A stretch of 64,000 bases of DNA from Aldehydirespirator sp965200005 (GCA_965200005.1 OZ241331.1:1674001-1738000), one strand, 5' to 3'. Shown: positions 55,383 to 64,000, numbered from the stretch's first letter. Notes: generated by a model not told the origin, from the letters alone. Numbers and translations are program-made.

Positions 55383-55715
55383 ATGCCAGAGACTGCGCCA
55401 CCACTCCCGGCGACTAGGCCCCAGTCGAAGGCTGAGCGAGTCTTTAGCGCCTCGGTCGTTATCTCGGGGATCCGCTGCGTGCTCGCCTACGTTGTGTTCC
55501 CCTGGGTCTTGCCTGCGGTTGGGATCGCATCGGGTGCAGGTGCCGGCCTCGGTCTAGTCATTGGATCAGTCGCCATCGTGTTCAACGTGTTGAGCATCAG
55601 GCGGTTCCAGAGGTCACAACACACCTACCGATGGCCGATCACCGTCCTCAACAGCGGGATCATCGTGTTGCTGCTAATCCTGATGGTCATCGACCTGAAC
55701 ACCCTCAGTGGTTGA
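55383..55715 (+). CDS. Small three-helix membrane protein
   Basis: A protein of about 110 residues with a soluble, Pro-rich N-terminal 20 residues and three hydrophobic helices (CVLAYVVFPWVLPAVG, GAGAGLGLVIGSVAIVFN, ITVLNSGIIVLLLILMVI). I do not recognise a family. The ATG at 55383 or a GTG two codons earlier could start it. It lies 31 bp before the kinase-like gene and may be expressed with it. Confidence 0.7.
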   Translation: MPETAPPLPATRPQSKAERVFSASVVISGIRCVLAYVVFPWVLPAVGIASGAGAGLGLVIGSVAIVFNVLSIRRFQRSQHTYRWPITVLNSGIIVLLLILMVIDLNTLSG

Positions 55716-55746
55716 CGCACCCGCAATTGTGAAGTAGGTACAGCAG

Positions 55747-56952
55747 ATGGCCAGCGGCTCCGAGCGTTACAAGATCGCCGACAAGACAGCTCCGCAGTTC
55801 CCCGAAGAGCTAACGGCAGAGTGGATGACGGAGGCTATGCGCGCCGCAGGCACTATCGCCGACTCTGCGAGAGCTACTTCGGTCGATTTGGGGTCGCTGG
55901 GTGGCGACGGTCGCCCCATGACCGGCGAACTTGTGCGTTGCACGATGGAGTACGAACCTGTCGGCGCGGGCCCCGAACATGTCGTCGCAAAGTTCGCCTC
56001 GCGAGAACGCATCGTCAAGGGGCTCATTGAGCAAAGCAACAGTTACGCGCGTGAGATCTACTTTTACCGTGACCTTGCTGAGTCGGTACCAATCCGAGCT
56101 CCACGGCACTACGGAAGTGGGCTCACACCAGGGCGGTCACGAGATAGCGCTGGTGCGGCACGCATCGTCGATGCACTACCTGCCTGGTTCCAGCTGATTC
56201 TCGTGAAAGACCCTACAAAGCTCATGCGCCCGACCAAGCGGCACTATGCGCTATTGCTTGAGGACTGCAGTGGTGGAACTGTCGTATACAACATGGTGAC
56301 TCCACCTTCGGTTGAGAAACTGAGCGAGAGCCTTGGTTCGCTAGCCAAGTTGCATGCGGCCTATTGGGGAGGGGCCGATCAAGTCGCTGGTCACCCGTCG
56401 TTGGGGTGGCTAGGCACGAGAACACCAAAGCTGTACAACAACGAACTGCGACTCCGCAGTCTTGAGGTTGCTCGTGAACACTGGTCGGACTGGTGGCAAG
56501 ACTCCCATACCGAGATGGTGCTTGATGCAGGTGCCCGGCTGATCAAAGACATCCCGAGTGTCAACGAGCCTTTGACGCTTGTTCATGGTGATCCGCGCTC
56601 GGATAATTGGCTGTTCGCTGCAGATGGCGGCGACGAACCGATAGTGCTGGACTGGACACTTCAAGCCATAGGTCACCCGGCATGGGACGTGTCATATGTG
56701 CTGTCAAGCAGCGTTGAGTCTCGCGACCTTGCATCAGTGCCGTCGCTTGTTGACGGATACCTGGAAGCGTTGAGGAGTGAAGGTGTACACGTTGACAGTG
56801 ACGATTTCTGGAAGGTCATTCGGGCGGGTTGGAGAGTTCAGGTAGTGCTGATGGCGCTCTCGGTTAGGGTTACCTCTAAGGGATACGGCGATGCGGCTTT
56901 CTATGACTTTTGGGGGCCGCGTGTGATCTCGCTTCTGGAGGAAATTGATTGA
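55747..56952 (+). CDS. APH-fold phosphotransferase (small-molecule kinase-like)
   Basis: A 401-residue protein of the aminoglycoside phosphotransferase/choline-kinase fold. The catalytic loop is LVHGDPRSDNWLF (HGDxxxxN) near residue 280 and the metal site is VLDWTLQAIGHPAWDVSY, with DW in place of DFG, as is common in this fold. The N-terminal lobe has FASRERIVKGL. Such proteins phosphorylate small alcohols or CoA-related metabolites; resistance to an antibiotic cannot be claimed. The stop is followed by a repeat of the last ten bases (GAAATTGATT), which looks like a local duplication of the gene end. Confidence 0.85.
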   Translation: MASGSERYKIADKTAPQFPEELTAEWMTEAMRAAGTIADSARATSVDLGSLGGDGRPMTGELVRCTMEYEPVGAGPEHVVAKFASRERIVKGLIEQSNSYAREIYFYRDLAESVPIRAPRHYGSGLTPGRSRDSAGAARIVDALPAWFQLILVKDPTKLMRPTKRHYALLLEDCSGGTVVYNMVTPPSVEKLSESLGSLAKLHAAYWGGADQVAGHPSLGWLGTRTPKLYNNELRLRSLEVAREHWSDWWQDSHTEMVLDAGARLIKDIPSVNEPLTLVHGDPRSDNWLFAADGGDEPIVLDWTLQAIGHPAWDVSYVLSSSVESRDLASVPSLVDGYLEALRSEGVHVDSDDFWKVIRAGWRVQVVLMALSVRVTSKGYGDAAFYDFWGPRVISLLEEID

Positions 56953-56963
56953 AGAAATTGATT
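56941..56963. repeat. Duplicated GAAATTGATT across the kinase-like gene stop
   Basis: GAAATTGATT at 56941-56950 and again at 56954-56963, period 13 bp. It covers the stop codon of the kinase-like gene and the space before the mutase gene. Confidence 0.65.
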
Positions 56964-56982
56964 AAGGCAACAGCGACCATGT

Positions 56983-59262
56983 TTGATGCCTATTGGTGCG
57001 TTAACTGAGCCCATAAGAGTTACAAGAGCATTGTCACCTATACCGGACTTCACCCAAGTCGCTCTTTTTGGTGACGCTGGCAATGGCCAGCAGTCGCCGC
57101 CAGAGAGCGATCTGTCGCAGAAACTTGATGCATCATGTTTTGTGACGCCCGAAGGGATCGGTCTGCCACAACTCGCTGGGCCGGACGATCTTCCCTCAGA
57201 GCCGTGGCTGCATAGTTACCCGGGTGTGGCGCCATTTGTGCGTGGCTCGTATCCGACTATGTACGTCACACGACCCTGGACAATCCGTCAATATGCAGGG
57301 TTCTCCACCGCCGAAGAGTCCAACGCCTTCTACCGTGCCAACCTCGCTGCTGGCCAGCGGGGACTTTCAATTGCTTTTGATCTGCCAACACATCGTGGTT
57401 ATGACTCCGACAATCCCAGGGTCGGTGGCGATGTGGGTATGGCGGGTGTGGCCATTGATTCGATCCTTGACATGCGAGTGCTATTTGAGGGCATCCCGCT
57501 TGATGAGATGACCGTGTCAATGACGATGAACGGTGCAGTATTGCCCGTTCTGGCCCTCTATGTGGTAGCTGCCGAAGAACAAGGTGTGGCACGACGCCAG
57601 CTTGCAGGGACAATCCAGAACGACATTCTCAAAGAATTCATGGTCCGCAACACGTTCATATACCCGCCGCAAGCTTCCATGCGGATCGTGTCGGACATCA
57701 TCGCTTACACGGCACAAAACATGCCGAAGTTCAACTCGATCTCAGTGTCGGGTTATCACATGCAAGAAGCAGGTGCCACCCTTGACATAGAGCTTGGTTA
57801 CACGCTTGCTGACGGTCTCGAATACGCCCGTGCAGGTCTTGCTGCAGGCCTTGACATTGATGACTTCGCTCCCAGGCTCAGCTTTTTTTGGTGTATAGGC
57901 ATGAACTTCTTTGCCGAGGTCGCCAAACTGCGGGCAGCCCGGTTGCTATGGGCTCAACTGATGTCACGCTTTGAGCCGCACAACCCCAAGTCGCTGTGCC
58001 TGCGGACACATTGTCAGACAAGTGGATGGAGTCTCACCGCGTACGATCCGTACAACAATGTGATGCGAACTTGCATTGAGGCCATGGCGGCAACACACGG
58101 ACACACACAGTCGCTTCACACCAATGCCTTCGATGAGGCCCTGGCATTGCCGTCAGACTTTTCGGCTCGAATTGCGCGCAATACGCAACTGTTTTTGCAG
58201 CACGAGTCGGGAACTTGTCGCACGGTTGACCCGTGGGGTGGCAGTTATCACGTGGAACGCTTGACTTCGGAACTCGCTGATCGAGCAATGGCGCACATCG
58301 CTGAGATTGAAGACCTCGGGGGAATGGCTGCAGCCCTGTCGACGGGTCTGCCGAAGCTGCGGATTGAGGAAGCAGCGGCACGCACACAAGCACGCATCGA
58401 CTCTGGTCGTCAGCGGGTTGTGGGAGTGAACTGTTATCGCGTTGATGGTGACGGGAGTACACCTGATGTGCGCCGCATCGACAACGCCGAGGTTCGCCGC
58501 CGCCAGATTGCTCGCTTGAAGGAGTTGCGGTCGCGGCGCGACTCCGAGGCCGTGTGTTCGGCCCTCGATGCCTTGAGTGCGGCGGCTGAATCGGGCGATG
58601 GCAACTTGCTCGCCTTAACGATCAACGCGGCGAGAGCCCACGCGACGGTGGGAGAGATGAGCGACGCCTTAGAGCGGGTCTACGGTCGTCATGTGGCGGA
58701 GATCCGTGCTGTCGAAGGTGTTTACCGTGATGAGGTTGCTGCGGGCGCTCTAACCGGCGATGGTTCGGCGTCGGCATCTGGCAGCATTGACTCACCTGAG
58801 GATGCCGAGTCGGGTCGGGCGGACACCTCGATCGAAACTGTTCGTCAAGCTGCCGACGAGTTCTCTCAAGAGCGTGGCCGCCGGCCTCGGATCCTCGTGG
58901 CCAAGATCGGCCAGGACGGCCACGACAGGGGGCAGAAGATCATCGCAACGGCGTTTGCTGATCTCGGCTTCGATGTGGACATAGGCCCGCTGTTCTCGAC
59001 ACCCGCAGAGGTAGCTCGCCAAGCTGCTGAGGCGGATGTTCATGTTGTGGGTGTGTCGTCGCTAGCGGCCGGACACCTAACGCTGGTACCAGAACTCCGT
59101 TGTGAACTCGCGGCGTTGGGGCGTGGCGACATCGCGGTCGTGGTGGGCGGCGTTGTTCCAGACGCAGATGTTGAGGCGTTGCTTAAGACGGGAGTCTTGG
59201 CCGTTTTTGGCCCTGGCACCCCAATCGCCGAAGCCGCAGTCGAGTTGTTAGAGCGCCTCTAA
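56983..59262 (+). CDS. Methylmalonyl-CoA mutase, single-chain
   Basis: A 759-residue adenosylcobalamin enzyme that interconverts methylmalonyl-CoA and succinyl-CoA. The substrate domain has YPTMYVTRPWTIRQYAGFST, GLSIAFDLPTHRGYDSDNPR and LRTHCQTSGWSL. The C-terminal B12 domain has KIGQDGHDRGQKII (DxHxxG, His ligand to cobalt), and VSSLAAGH and VVGGVVP of the cobalamin-binding fold. The chain carries both domains, like the catalytic alpha subunit; no beta-subunit gene is next to it. The start is uncertain: TTG 56983, ATG 56986, or a downstream codon nearer IPDFTQVALFGD. MeaB follows 27 bp later. Confidence 0.93.
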   Translation: MMPIGALTEPIRVTRALSPIPDFTQVALFGDAGNGQQSPPESDLSQKLDASCFVTPEGIGLPQLAGPDDLPSEPWLHSYPGVAPFVRGSYPTMYVTRPWTIRQYAGFSTAEESNAFYRANLAAGQRGLSIAFDLPTHRGYDSDNPRVGGDVGMAGVAIDSILDMRVLFEGIPLDEMTVSMTMNGAVLPVLALYVVAAEEQGVARRQLAGTIQNDILKEFMVRNTFIYPPQASMRIVSDIIAYTAQNMPKFNSISVSGYHMQEAGATLDIELGYTLADGLEYARAGLAAGLDIDDFAPRLSFFWCIGMNFFAEVAKLRAARLLWAQLMSRFEPHNPKSLCLRTHCQTSGWSLTAYDPYNNVMRTCIEAMAATHGHTQSLHTNAFDEALALPSDFSARIARNTQLFLQHESGTCRTVDPWGGSYHVERLTSELADRAMAHIAEIEDLGGMAAALSTGLPKLRIEEAAARTQARIDSGRQRVVGVNCYRVDGDGSTPDVRRIDNAEVRRRQIARLKELRSRRDSEAVCSALDALSAAAESGDGNLLALTINAARAHATVGEMSDALERVYGRHVAEIRAVEGVYRDEVAAGALTGDGSASASGSIDSPEDAESGRADTSIETVRQAADEFSQERGRRPRILVAKIGQDGHDRGQKIIATAFADLGFDVDIGPLFSTPAEVARQAAEADVHVVGVSSLAAGHLTLVPELRCELAALGRGDIAVVVGGVVPDADVEALLKTGVLAVFGPGTPIAEAAVELLERL

Positions 59263-59288
59263 CGCGCATCGACCCACCGAGTGCCGCC

Positions 59289-60263
59289 ATGACCTCTAGG
59301 ACGGCGCTCGTGCAAGGCGTGTTGTCAGGGGATCGCATTGCTCTAGCGCGTGCAATCACCTTGATCGAATCAACTTTGTCGGCCGATCGCCGAGAAGCCA
59401 AAGAGTTGCTCGCGGAGTTGGCGCCCCATGCCCGTAGCGCAATCCGTGTCGGAATAACTGGCCTGCCCGGTGCTGGTAAGTCCACGCTGATTGACGCGAT
59501 CGGATCACGGTTAACGGCCCGGGGGCGGCGAGTCGGGGTGCTCGCAGTCGATCCGTCCAGCACGCTGTCTGGAGGATCGATCCTCGGCGACAAGACCCGA
59601 ATGTCACGACTCGTGGCCGACACAAACGCCTTTGTGCGGCCTGCTCCCTCGGGAGGCTTGCTCGGTGGTGTCACCGAATCAACCCCACAAGTGATCACGC
59701 TGCTTGAAGCGGCCGGATATGACGTTGTGCTGATCGAGACGGTTGGCGTCGGACAATCCGAGTCGGCTGTTCATGCCGCGGTCGACTGCTTATGTGTCTT
59801 GACATTTGCCGGAGGCGGCGATGAGTTGCAGGCGGCTAAACGTGGGTTGCTTGAGCTAGCCGACGTAATCGCAGTCAACAAAGCCGATGGAGATGGCGAG
59901 CGTCCAGCTCGCCTAGCTGCTGCTGCCATTGGCAGAGCCCTCAAGCTGTTCTCGCCGGTGAGTTCAGCCGGTCACACACAAGTTGTTGTCACCTCAGCGA
60001 TCACCGGTGCGGGCCTCGACGAGTTGTGGGATCAGATCGTGCAGCGTCGCGAGCACATGAGAGCCAGCGGAGAACTCGCCGAACGCCGCTGCAAGGGCCG
60101 ACTCGCATGGATGCGCCTCCTGCTAGAGCGCCGTCTAATCGAGAACTTCGAATCTCAACCCGGAATAACACGCCGCCGCAAACACCTAGAACAACAAGTG
60201 CGCACCGGCGACCTAACCCCAGAAGCCGCCGTGAACCAACTCCTCCCACACTGGGGTGGTTAG
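59289..60263 (+). CDS. meaB: Methylmalonyl-CoA mutase-associated GTPase MeaB (ArgK family)
   Basis: A 324-residue P-loop GTPase. Walker A is GLPGAGKST, followed by VLAVDPSSTLSGGSILGDKTRM, the ArgK/MeaB signature, LIETVGVGQSE (DxxG-like switch II) and NKADGDGE (NKxD). It loads and protects adenosylcobalamin in the mutase encoded immediately upstream. The C-terminus forms the usual dimer arm. The stop overlaps the convergent crp-like stop by four bases. Confidence 0.93.
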   Translation: MTSRTALVQGVLSGDRIALARAITLIESTLSADRREAKELLAELAPHARSAIRVGITGLPGAGKSTLIDAIGSRLTARGRRVGVLAVDPSSTLSGGSILGDKTRMSRLVADTNAFVRPAPSGGLLGGVTESTPQVITLLEAAGYDVVLIETVGVGQSESAVHAAVDCLCVLTFAGGGDELQAAKRGLLELADVIAVNKADGDGERPARLAAAAIGRALKLFSPVSSAGHTQVVVTSAITGAGLDELWDQIVQRREHMRASGELAERRCKGRLAWMRLLLERRLIENFESQPGITRRRKHLEQQVRTGDLTPEAAVNQLLPHWGG

Positions 60264-60970
60264 CGGGCGCGAGCTTGTAGTTTGGTGCGGGATTTGATTT
60301 TGTAGTGGCGTTGGTTGTGGCTGATCCAACCGAGTTTGGTGAAGGCTCGGATGGCACGGTTGACACGCTCTCGGCTGGCACCGACCATTGAAGCCAACTC
60401 TTCTTGAGTAAGTGGCATCTCGAAAGTGTCTGCGCCACCAGACATCTCCAGCAGGCGCTTAGCTGTACGTCCCATTACGTCTAGGAACACAGTGTCCGAC
60501 AGTGCCTCATCGGTCGCACGAAGACGACCGGCAAGCAACTCCACCGCACTCCATAGAGCTCTCGGGCTGCTCTCATAGAGCTGACGCAACTCCGAATAGG
60601 GGATCTCAAAGACTCTCGAGTCCTCTAGGGCACGCGCCTGCGCCGAGCGGCTGTGACCATCAAGAAAGCCCAGTTCGCCAAAAAGCTCTCCGGCGGCAAG
60701 CACGCTCAGCAGCGAGATCCGGCCGTCGATCGACTCTTGCTCGATGCCAATACGGCCTTCAAGCAGTAGGTAGAACTCGTGCGGCTCATCGCCTTGCTCG
60801 AACAGCACAGTGCCGCGTTGCAACTCCCGCGGCGATCCGGCGGCACCGATGTGATCAATCTGATCGACGTTCAGATCAGCGAAGAGGATCGTTCCCCACA
60901 GTGCCGCCCTGAGGTCTTCGGGAGAGTCGGCAACTCCTGACTTTGAGGCCTCAGCGGTGGAGTCGGCCAT
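60260..60970 (-). CDS. Crp/Fnr-family transcriptional regulator
   Basis: A 236-residue regulator. Residues about 25-145 form a cyclic-nucleotide-binding-like domain (FEQGDEPHEFYLLLEGRIGIE, GELFGELGFLDGHSRSAQA with an Arg-Ser-Ala phosphate-loop pattern). The C-terminal winged helix (about 170-225) contains LTQEELASMVGASRERVNRAI, a typical Crp recognition helix. No cysteine cluster for an Fnr-type iron-sulfur centre is present, so it is probably cAMP-type. I chose the ATG at 60970; the open frame to 61156 overlaps the divergent ispDF gene and its extra residues are not family-like. Confidence 0.9.
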   Translation of the reverse strand: MADSTAEASKSGVADSPEDLRAALWGTILFADLNVDQIDHIGAAGSPRELQRGTVLFEQGDEPHEFYLLLEGRIGIEQESIDGRISLLSVLAAGELFGELGFLDGHSRSAQARALEDSRVFEIPYSELRQLYESSPRALWSAVELLAGRLRATDEALSDTVFLDVMGRTAKRLLEMSGGADTFEMPLTQEELASMVGASRERVNRAIRAFTKLGWISHNQRHYKIKSRTKLQARAR

Positions 60971-61030
60971 AGCGACCGCCACACTAGTGCTGATGAACCG
61001 ATCCGGGCCTGCGAGCTCACAGCTTTGCCT

Positions 61031-62296
61031 ATGAATTTGCCTGCGACAGCAGTCAGCGAAGCACGGCGAAGCTCGCCGCTGGTGTGGACAATCGTCGTGG
61101 CGGCTGGTTCTGGTCACCGGTTCGGGGGCCCAAAGCAGTTCCGGGTGCTCGGCCACAAGACAGTCCTTGAATGGTCGGTAGACACGGCTGCCTCGGCATC
61201 AACCGGAGTCGTGGTGGCAGTGCCAGCCAGCGAGGTTGCAGCAACCAGAGCCCGACTCGAAGGTGGGGCATCCACGGGCAAAGTCAGAGTCGTCGCCGGT
61301 GGGATCACACGGTCGGACTCGGTGCGCAACGGTCTGCAGCATGTGCCAGCAAGCGCCGAGATCGTGCTGGTTCATGATGGTGCTAGGCCACTGGCGACCA
61401 AGACAGTGTTCAGGCGGGTCATTGCGATCGTTGATCAAGGCAGCGATGCGGCAGTCCCAACCGTGCCCGTCACAGACACGCTGCGACACCGTGACGGCTC
61501 TCACGTAGATCGCAGCGAACTACTTGCCGTGCAGACACCACAAGCCTTCAGGGCAAAGGTTTTGCGACAAATACATACGACCATCCCGCAGGCGACCGAT
61601 GATGCTTCCCTGGTTACCGCGAGCGGCGGGAAGGTGACGGCTGTGCAGGGTGACCCCACGAACCTCAAGATCACCGAACCCCACGACCTTGCAATAGCCG
61701 AAGTGCTACTGGCAACTACGGGGCCAGAATCACACGAAGGAAGGCCCGAGGAACGGGTTGGTGTGGGAGACTCAGGTGCGGTGGCTAGCAGCGAGATGCG
61801 GGTTGGCCAAGGCTTTGATGTGCATCGCTACAGCAATGATGCGGCACGCCCGCTGGTACTGGGCGGTGTCACGTTTGAGGGTGAGCAGGCCCTTGATGGA
61901 CACTCCGACGCTGATGTCGTCGCTCATGCTTGCACGGACGCGTTGCTCGCAGCTGCAGGCCTTGATGACATTGGCCAGATGTTCAGCGACGCCGACCCAA
62001 CGTGGAAGAACGCCGACAGCATCGACTTGCTGAGGCGTGCGGTTGCTGAGGTGCGCCAAGCGGGTTGGGAGCCAAGCAACGTGTCTTGCACGGTCGTGCT
62101 CGACACACCCAAGATCGCACCTGTGCGTGAGCAGATGCAGCTGCGGCTTGGCTCGGCTGTTGGTGCTCCGGTGTCGGTCACGGGTCGTCGAAGCGAGGGC
62201 ATCGGAGCGCTCGGTCGCCGCGAGGGAGTCGCCGCGTGGGCTGTCGCACTGGTGTCTCGACAGTCGACCGGGCCAAACAACAAAGGACTGCCATGA
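61031..62296 (+). CDS. ispDF: IspDF: bifunctional MEP cytidylyltransferase / MEcPP synthase
   Basis: A fusion of about 420 residues catalysing two non-consecutive steps of the MEP isoprenoid pathway. The IspD half (to about residue 235) has IVVAAGSGHRFGGPKQF, VLVHDGARPLATK and LLAVQTPQAFR. The IspF half (from about 255) begins MRVGQGFDVHRY (Asp-x-His zinc ligands) and has DGHSDADVVAHACTDALL and DADPTWKNADS. Separate IspD and IspF are commoner; fusion is known in several bacteria. The preferred start is the ATG at 61031; a TTG at 61025 precedes it. Divergent from the Crp-like gene. Confidence 0.95.
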   Translation: MNLPATAVSEARRSSPLVWTIVVAAGSGHRFGGPKQFRVLGHKTVLEWSVDTAASASTGVVVAVPASEVAATRARLEGGASTGKVRVVAGGITRSDSVRNGLQHVPASAEIVLVHDGARPLATKTVFRRVIAIVDQGSDAAVPTVPVTDTLRHRDGSHVDRSELLAVQTPQAFRAKVLRQIHTTIPQATDDASLVTASGGKVTAVQGDPTNLKITEPHDLAIAEVLLATTGPESHEGRPEERVGVGDSGAVASSEMRVGQGFDVHRYSNDAARPLVLGGVTFEGEQALDGHSDADVVAHACTDALLAAAGLDDIGQMFSDADPTWKNADSIDLLRRAVAEVRQAGWEPSNVSCTVVLDTPKIAPVREQMQLRLGSAVGAPVSVTGRRSEGIGALGRREGVAAWAVALVSRQSTGPNNKGLP

Positions 62297-62333
62297 GCCC
62301 GAGCCTCGTTTGCCTGCCTTTAGCAATGCTCGC

Positions 62334-63302
62334 ATGGGCCACAGCGATTCCGTGAGTTCACGTCGACGCCCGAGACACCGTCAGCAACCTCGGCGGCGAC
62401 CGAAAACGGCTGGGCCCCGTAGCGGGTCAAGACCCACTGATAGGTCTCAACAGCCCACCAAGTCGAAGCGCTCGACTCGGAGCAACATTGGTGGTGAGCA
62501 GGTGGAAGGCCGCCAGGCAGTGCGCGAACTATTGCAGGCCGGTCGTCGCAAAACACGAGAGGTTGTGCTTGCACGCGGGATCGAGCGAGCACCGATTGTC
62601 GAACACATCAATGAGCTGGCCCGTGAGCAGCGAGCGTTAGTCCGTGAGGTCAGCCCACGTGAGCTTGACTCGCTGGCTCGCACCGAGTCTCCCCAGGGAG
62701 TAGTTGCACGCGCTCAGCCACTCCCACAGACCGATCTCGTTGATCTGCTCGAATCCCAGCAGCAACCTGGTCGACTCAAGTACCCGGCTCGCGGCCAACG
62801 AACCATCGGCGCACGGCACGGCGGCAGTCGGCCGCACAAACCCTTTCTGTTGGCGCTCGCCGGGGTAACGGATCCTCGCAATCTCGGTGCAGTGCTTCGT
62901 ACGGCGGAGTGCGCTGGGGTTAGCGGTGTGCTGCTGCCCCGTCACCGCGCTGCCCGTGTCACACCCGCCGTTACCAAAGCAGCAGCCGGAGCCATCGAGT
63001 ACCTCAACTATGCATCAGTGCCAGGCTTGCCCGCAGCCTTGAAGGTGCTCAAGTCACACGACGTGTGGGTTGTCGGCCTAGACGCTGCAGGTCGTGTCAA
63101 CATCCGCGATCTAGCCGTAAAGGACGCTGCGGTGGCACTGGTGCTCGGAGCGGAAGGTCGAGGCCTCTCCCGTCTGGTCTCTCAGCGCTGCGACGTGATC
63201 TGTTCGATCCCGATGGCCGGAGCCTTGTCGTCGCTAAGCGTCTCAGCAGCAGCCGCAGTCGCTTGTTTCGAGGTGTCTACTCACCGCCTCTCGAACTCGT
63301 GA
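62334..63302 (+). CDS. rlmB: RlmB/TrmH-type 23S rRNA 2'-O-methyltransferase
   Basis: A protein of about 322 residues in the SPOUT superfamily. After a basic, disordered N-terminal 50 residues comes an L30e-like substrate domain (QVEGRQAVRELL, ESPQGVVA). The SpoU catalytic domain has the three family motifs: VTDPRNLGAVLRTAE, LVLGAEGRGL and IPMAGALSSLSVSAAAA. It methylates a ribose in 23S rRNA (Gm2251 in RlmB). I chose the ATG at 62334 (MGHSDSVSS), 37 bp after ispDF; the open frame reaches 62037 but overlaps ispDF. In many actinobacteria cysS stands between these two genes; it is missing here. Confidence 0.9.
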   Translation: MGHSDSVSSRRRPRHRQQPRRRPKTAGPRSGSRPTDRSQQPTKSKRSTRSNIGGEQVEGRQAVRELLQAGRRKTREVVLARGIERAPIVEHINELAREQRALVREVSPRELDSLARTESPQGVVARAQPLPQTDLVDLLESQQQPGRLKYPARGQRTIGARHGGSRPHKPFLLALAGVTDPRNLGAVLRTAECAGVSGVLLPRHRAARVTPAVTKAAAGAIEYLNYASVPGLPAALKVLKSHDVWVVGLDAAGRVNIRDLAVKDAAVALVLGAEGRGLSRLVSQRCDVICSIPMAGALSSLSVSAAAAVACFEVSTHRLSNS

Positions 63303-63374
63303 CGTCTCTTATCTAGCGGCGCTCTTGCCAGCGAAGTTATTGTTCAGCGACCCTCTAACCAGCGACCCTTTGGT

Positions 63375-64000
63375 TTAAGCATCCTCAAGGGCGGCCTGGG
63401 CTTCGGCAGGGCGGCCGGCGATCAAACCGTCTACACCTAGCGAGATCAACTCCGCGTAGAAGTCACGCGTCTCGACCACATCGGTGCCACTAAGCCACAC
63501 CCATACGTGACGCCCCTCGCTGTGAACCCTCTCCACGAAGTCGGGCGTGATCACTTCGATGCCGTCATACGTGAACGGCACCTGTAGCACCGTCTGCGCA
63601 TCCGGAAGTTCCACTCCCGAGATGAACCAGTCGAGCATTGCCTGCTCGGCTGGACTGGCCGCAACATCGGGTGCCGCTGCCACAAAAGCAGCAATCACCG
63701 TGTCATCAAAGCTTGAAACGATTACCGAGTCGGTGCGTCCCAGCGCAGCGATCTCGTCTGCTAGCACCTGAGCCGTTACGGCTCCGCCGGCGACATCGAC
63801 CTCGCCCTCAGCATCGAGTTGCAGTTTGATCTCGACATCAAGCACGTGATCTGGGAACCTCTGGGCAACCTCGGCAAACGTTGCCACACGGAAGTCATCC
63901 GCCGTGAACCCTTCCGGGGGCTCCACCTCGCCGGTGCGCACGCCACGGAACACGTAGTCCTCGTCGGGAAGCGACTGATCTCCCCAAGAGCCGGGCACGA
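63375..64000 (-). CDS. Glycerophosphodiester phosphodiesterase family protein, 5' end outside window
   Basis: The frame runs off the window end, so about 208 C-terminal residues are visible. PDHVLDVEIKLQ carries the Glu-x-Lys of the GDPD catalytic core, VIVSSFDDTVIAAF is the central strand-helix unit, and VHSEGRHVWVWLSG with LISLGVDGLIAGRPAEA is the C-terminal TIM-barrel ending. The N-terminal HRG motif and signal peptide, if any, lie outside. The enzyme would hydrolyse glycerophosphodiesters to glycerol-3-phosphate and an alcohol. Confidence 0.85.
   Translation of the reverse strand, partial: VPGSWGDQSLPDEDYVFRGVRTGEVEPPEGFTADDFRVATFAEVAQRFPDHVLDVEIKLQLDAEGEVDVAGGAVTAQVLADEIAALGRTDSVIVSSFDDTVIAAFVAAAPDVAASPAEQAMLDWFISGVELPDAQTVLQVPFTYDGIEVITPDFVERVHSEGRHVWVWLSGTDVVETRDFYAELISLGVDGLIAGRPAEAQAALEDA

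Noticed and set aside
63345..63369. CAGCGACCCT repeated with a 15-bp period
   Set aside because: Imperfect, short and between convergent genes; no structure or function can be argued.
1..64000. tRNA, rRNA or riboswitch genes
   Set aside because: The intergenic spaces are short and I saw no cloverleaf, rRNA stretch or known riboswitch core by eye.

Overview
The window looks like a chromosomal segment of a high-GC actinobacterium, most likely from class Acidimicrobiia. The evidence is moderate GC, frequent GTG/TTG starts, a 13E12-type (DUF222-HNH) gene, a group II truncated haemoglobin, a single-chain methylmalonyl-CoA mutase with MeaB, an IspDF fusion, and SLH repeats of the YCPN...TRAQMA type. 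I ran no search, so the class is an inference. No rRNA, tRNA or CRISPR array was seen.

Layout. 1-1.8 kb: alpha-E domain protein (5' end outside the window) and a transglutaminase-like protein. 2.1-8.7 kb: two paralogous leucine-rich-repeat-variant proteins facing a MoxR-type ATPase and a VWA/DUF2201 protein; these and the later DUF222 loci share a TGTCACACCC element just upstream of their starts. 8.7-14.5 kb: MetY with a palindromic operator, an MFS exporter, an HSL-type esterase and a D-aminoacylase-like amidohydrolase. 14.5-16.5 kb: an SMC/OLD-type ATPase coupled by ATGA to a frameshifted PD-(D/E)XK-like partner, a possible defence pair. 16.7-18.6 kb: a decayed and a frameshifted 13E12-type gene.

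18.9-35.9 kb is the most unusual part, all on the minus strand. An apparent six-gene operon runs from 35.9 kb down to 21.0 kb: small membrane protein, extracytoplasmic VWA protein (split by a 17-bp tandem duplication), large tubulin/FtsZ-like GTPase, six-helix membrane protein with an acidic segment, membrane-anchored trypsin-like protease with an Arg/Pro-rich cytoplasmic tail, and an SLH-metalloprotease (frameshifted). Beyond it lies an SLH-solute-binding fusion whose likely ATG is followed by a run of ten C, out of frame in this copy, as in a phase-variable gene.

36-48 kb is mostly metabolic: truncated haemoglobin, MpaB-like oxygenase, sterol-desaturase-like enzyme, a three-subunit molybdenum hydroxylase with a MoaD-like protein, HisC, a CPC copper ATPase and sulfoacetaldehyde acetyltransferase (Xsc). 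48-51.8 kb: a secreted S1 protease with a long propeptide, two tandem lipoproteins, and a second protein that is only the propeptide. 51.9-64 kb: SDR, epimerase, choline-sulfatase-like enzyme, an APH-fold kinase, methylmalonyl-CoA mutase with MeaB, a Crp/Fnr regulator, IspDF, an RlmB-type methyltransferase and a partial glycerophosphodiester phosphodiesterase.

Two patterns cross the window: many short perfect tandem duplications (5-18 bp), two of which break genes, and a shift to C/A-rich sense-strand composition at the 3' ends of many genes.
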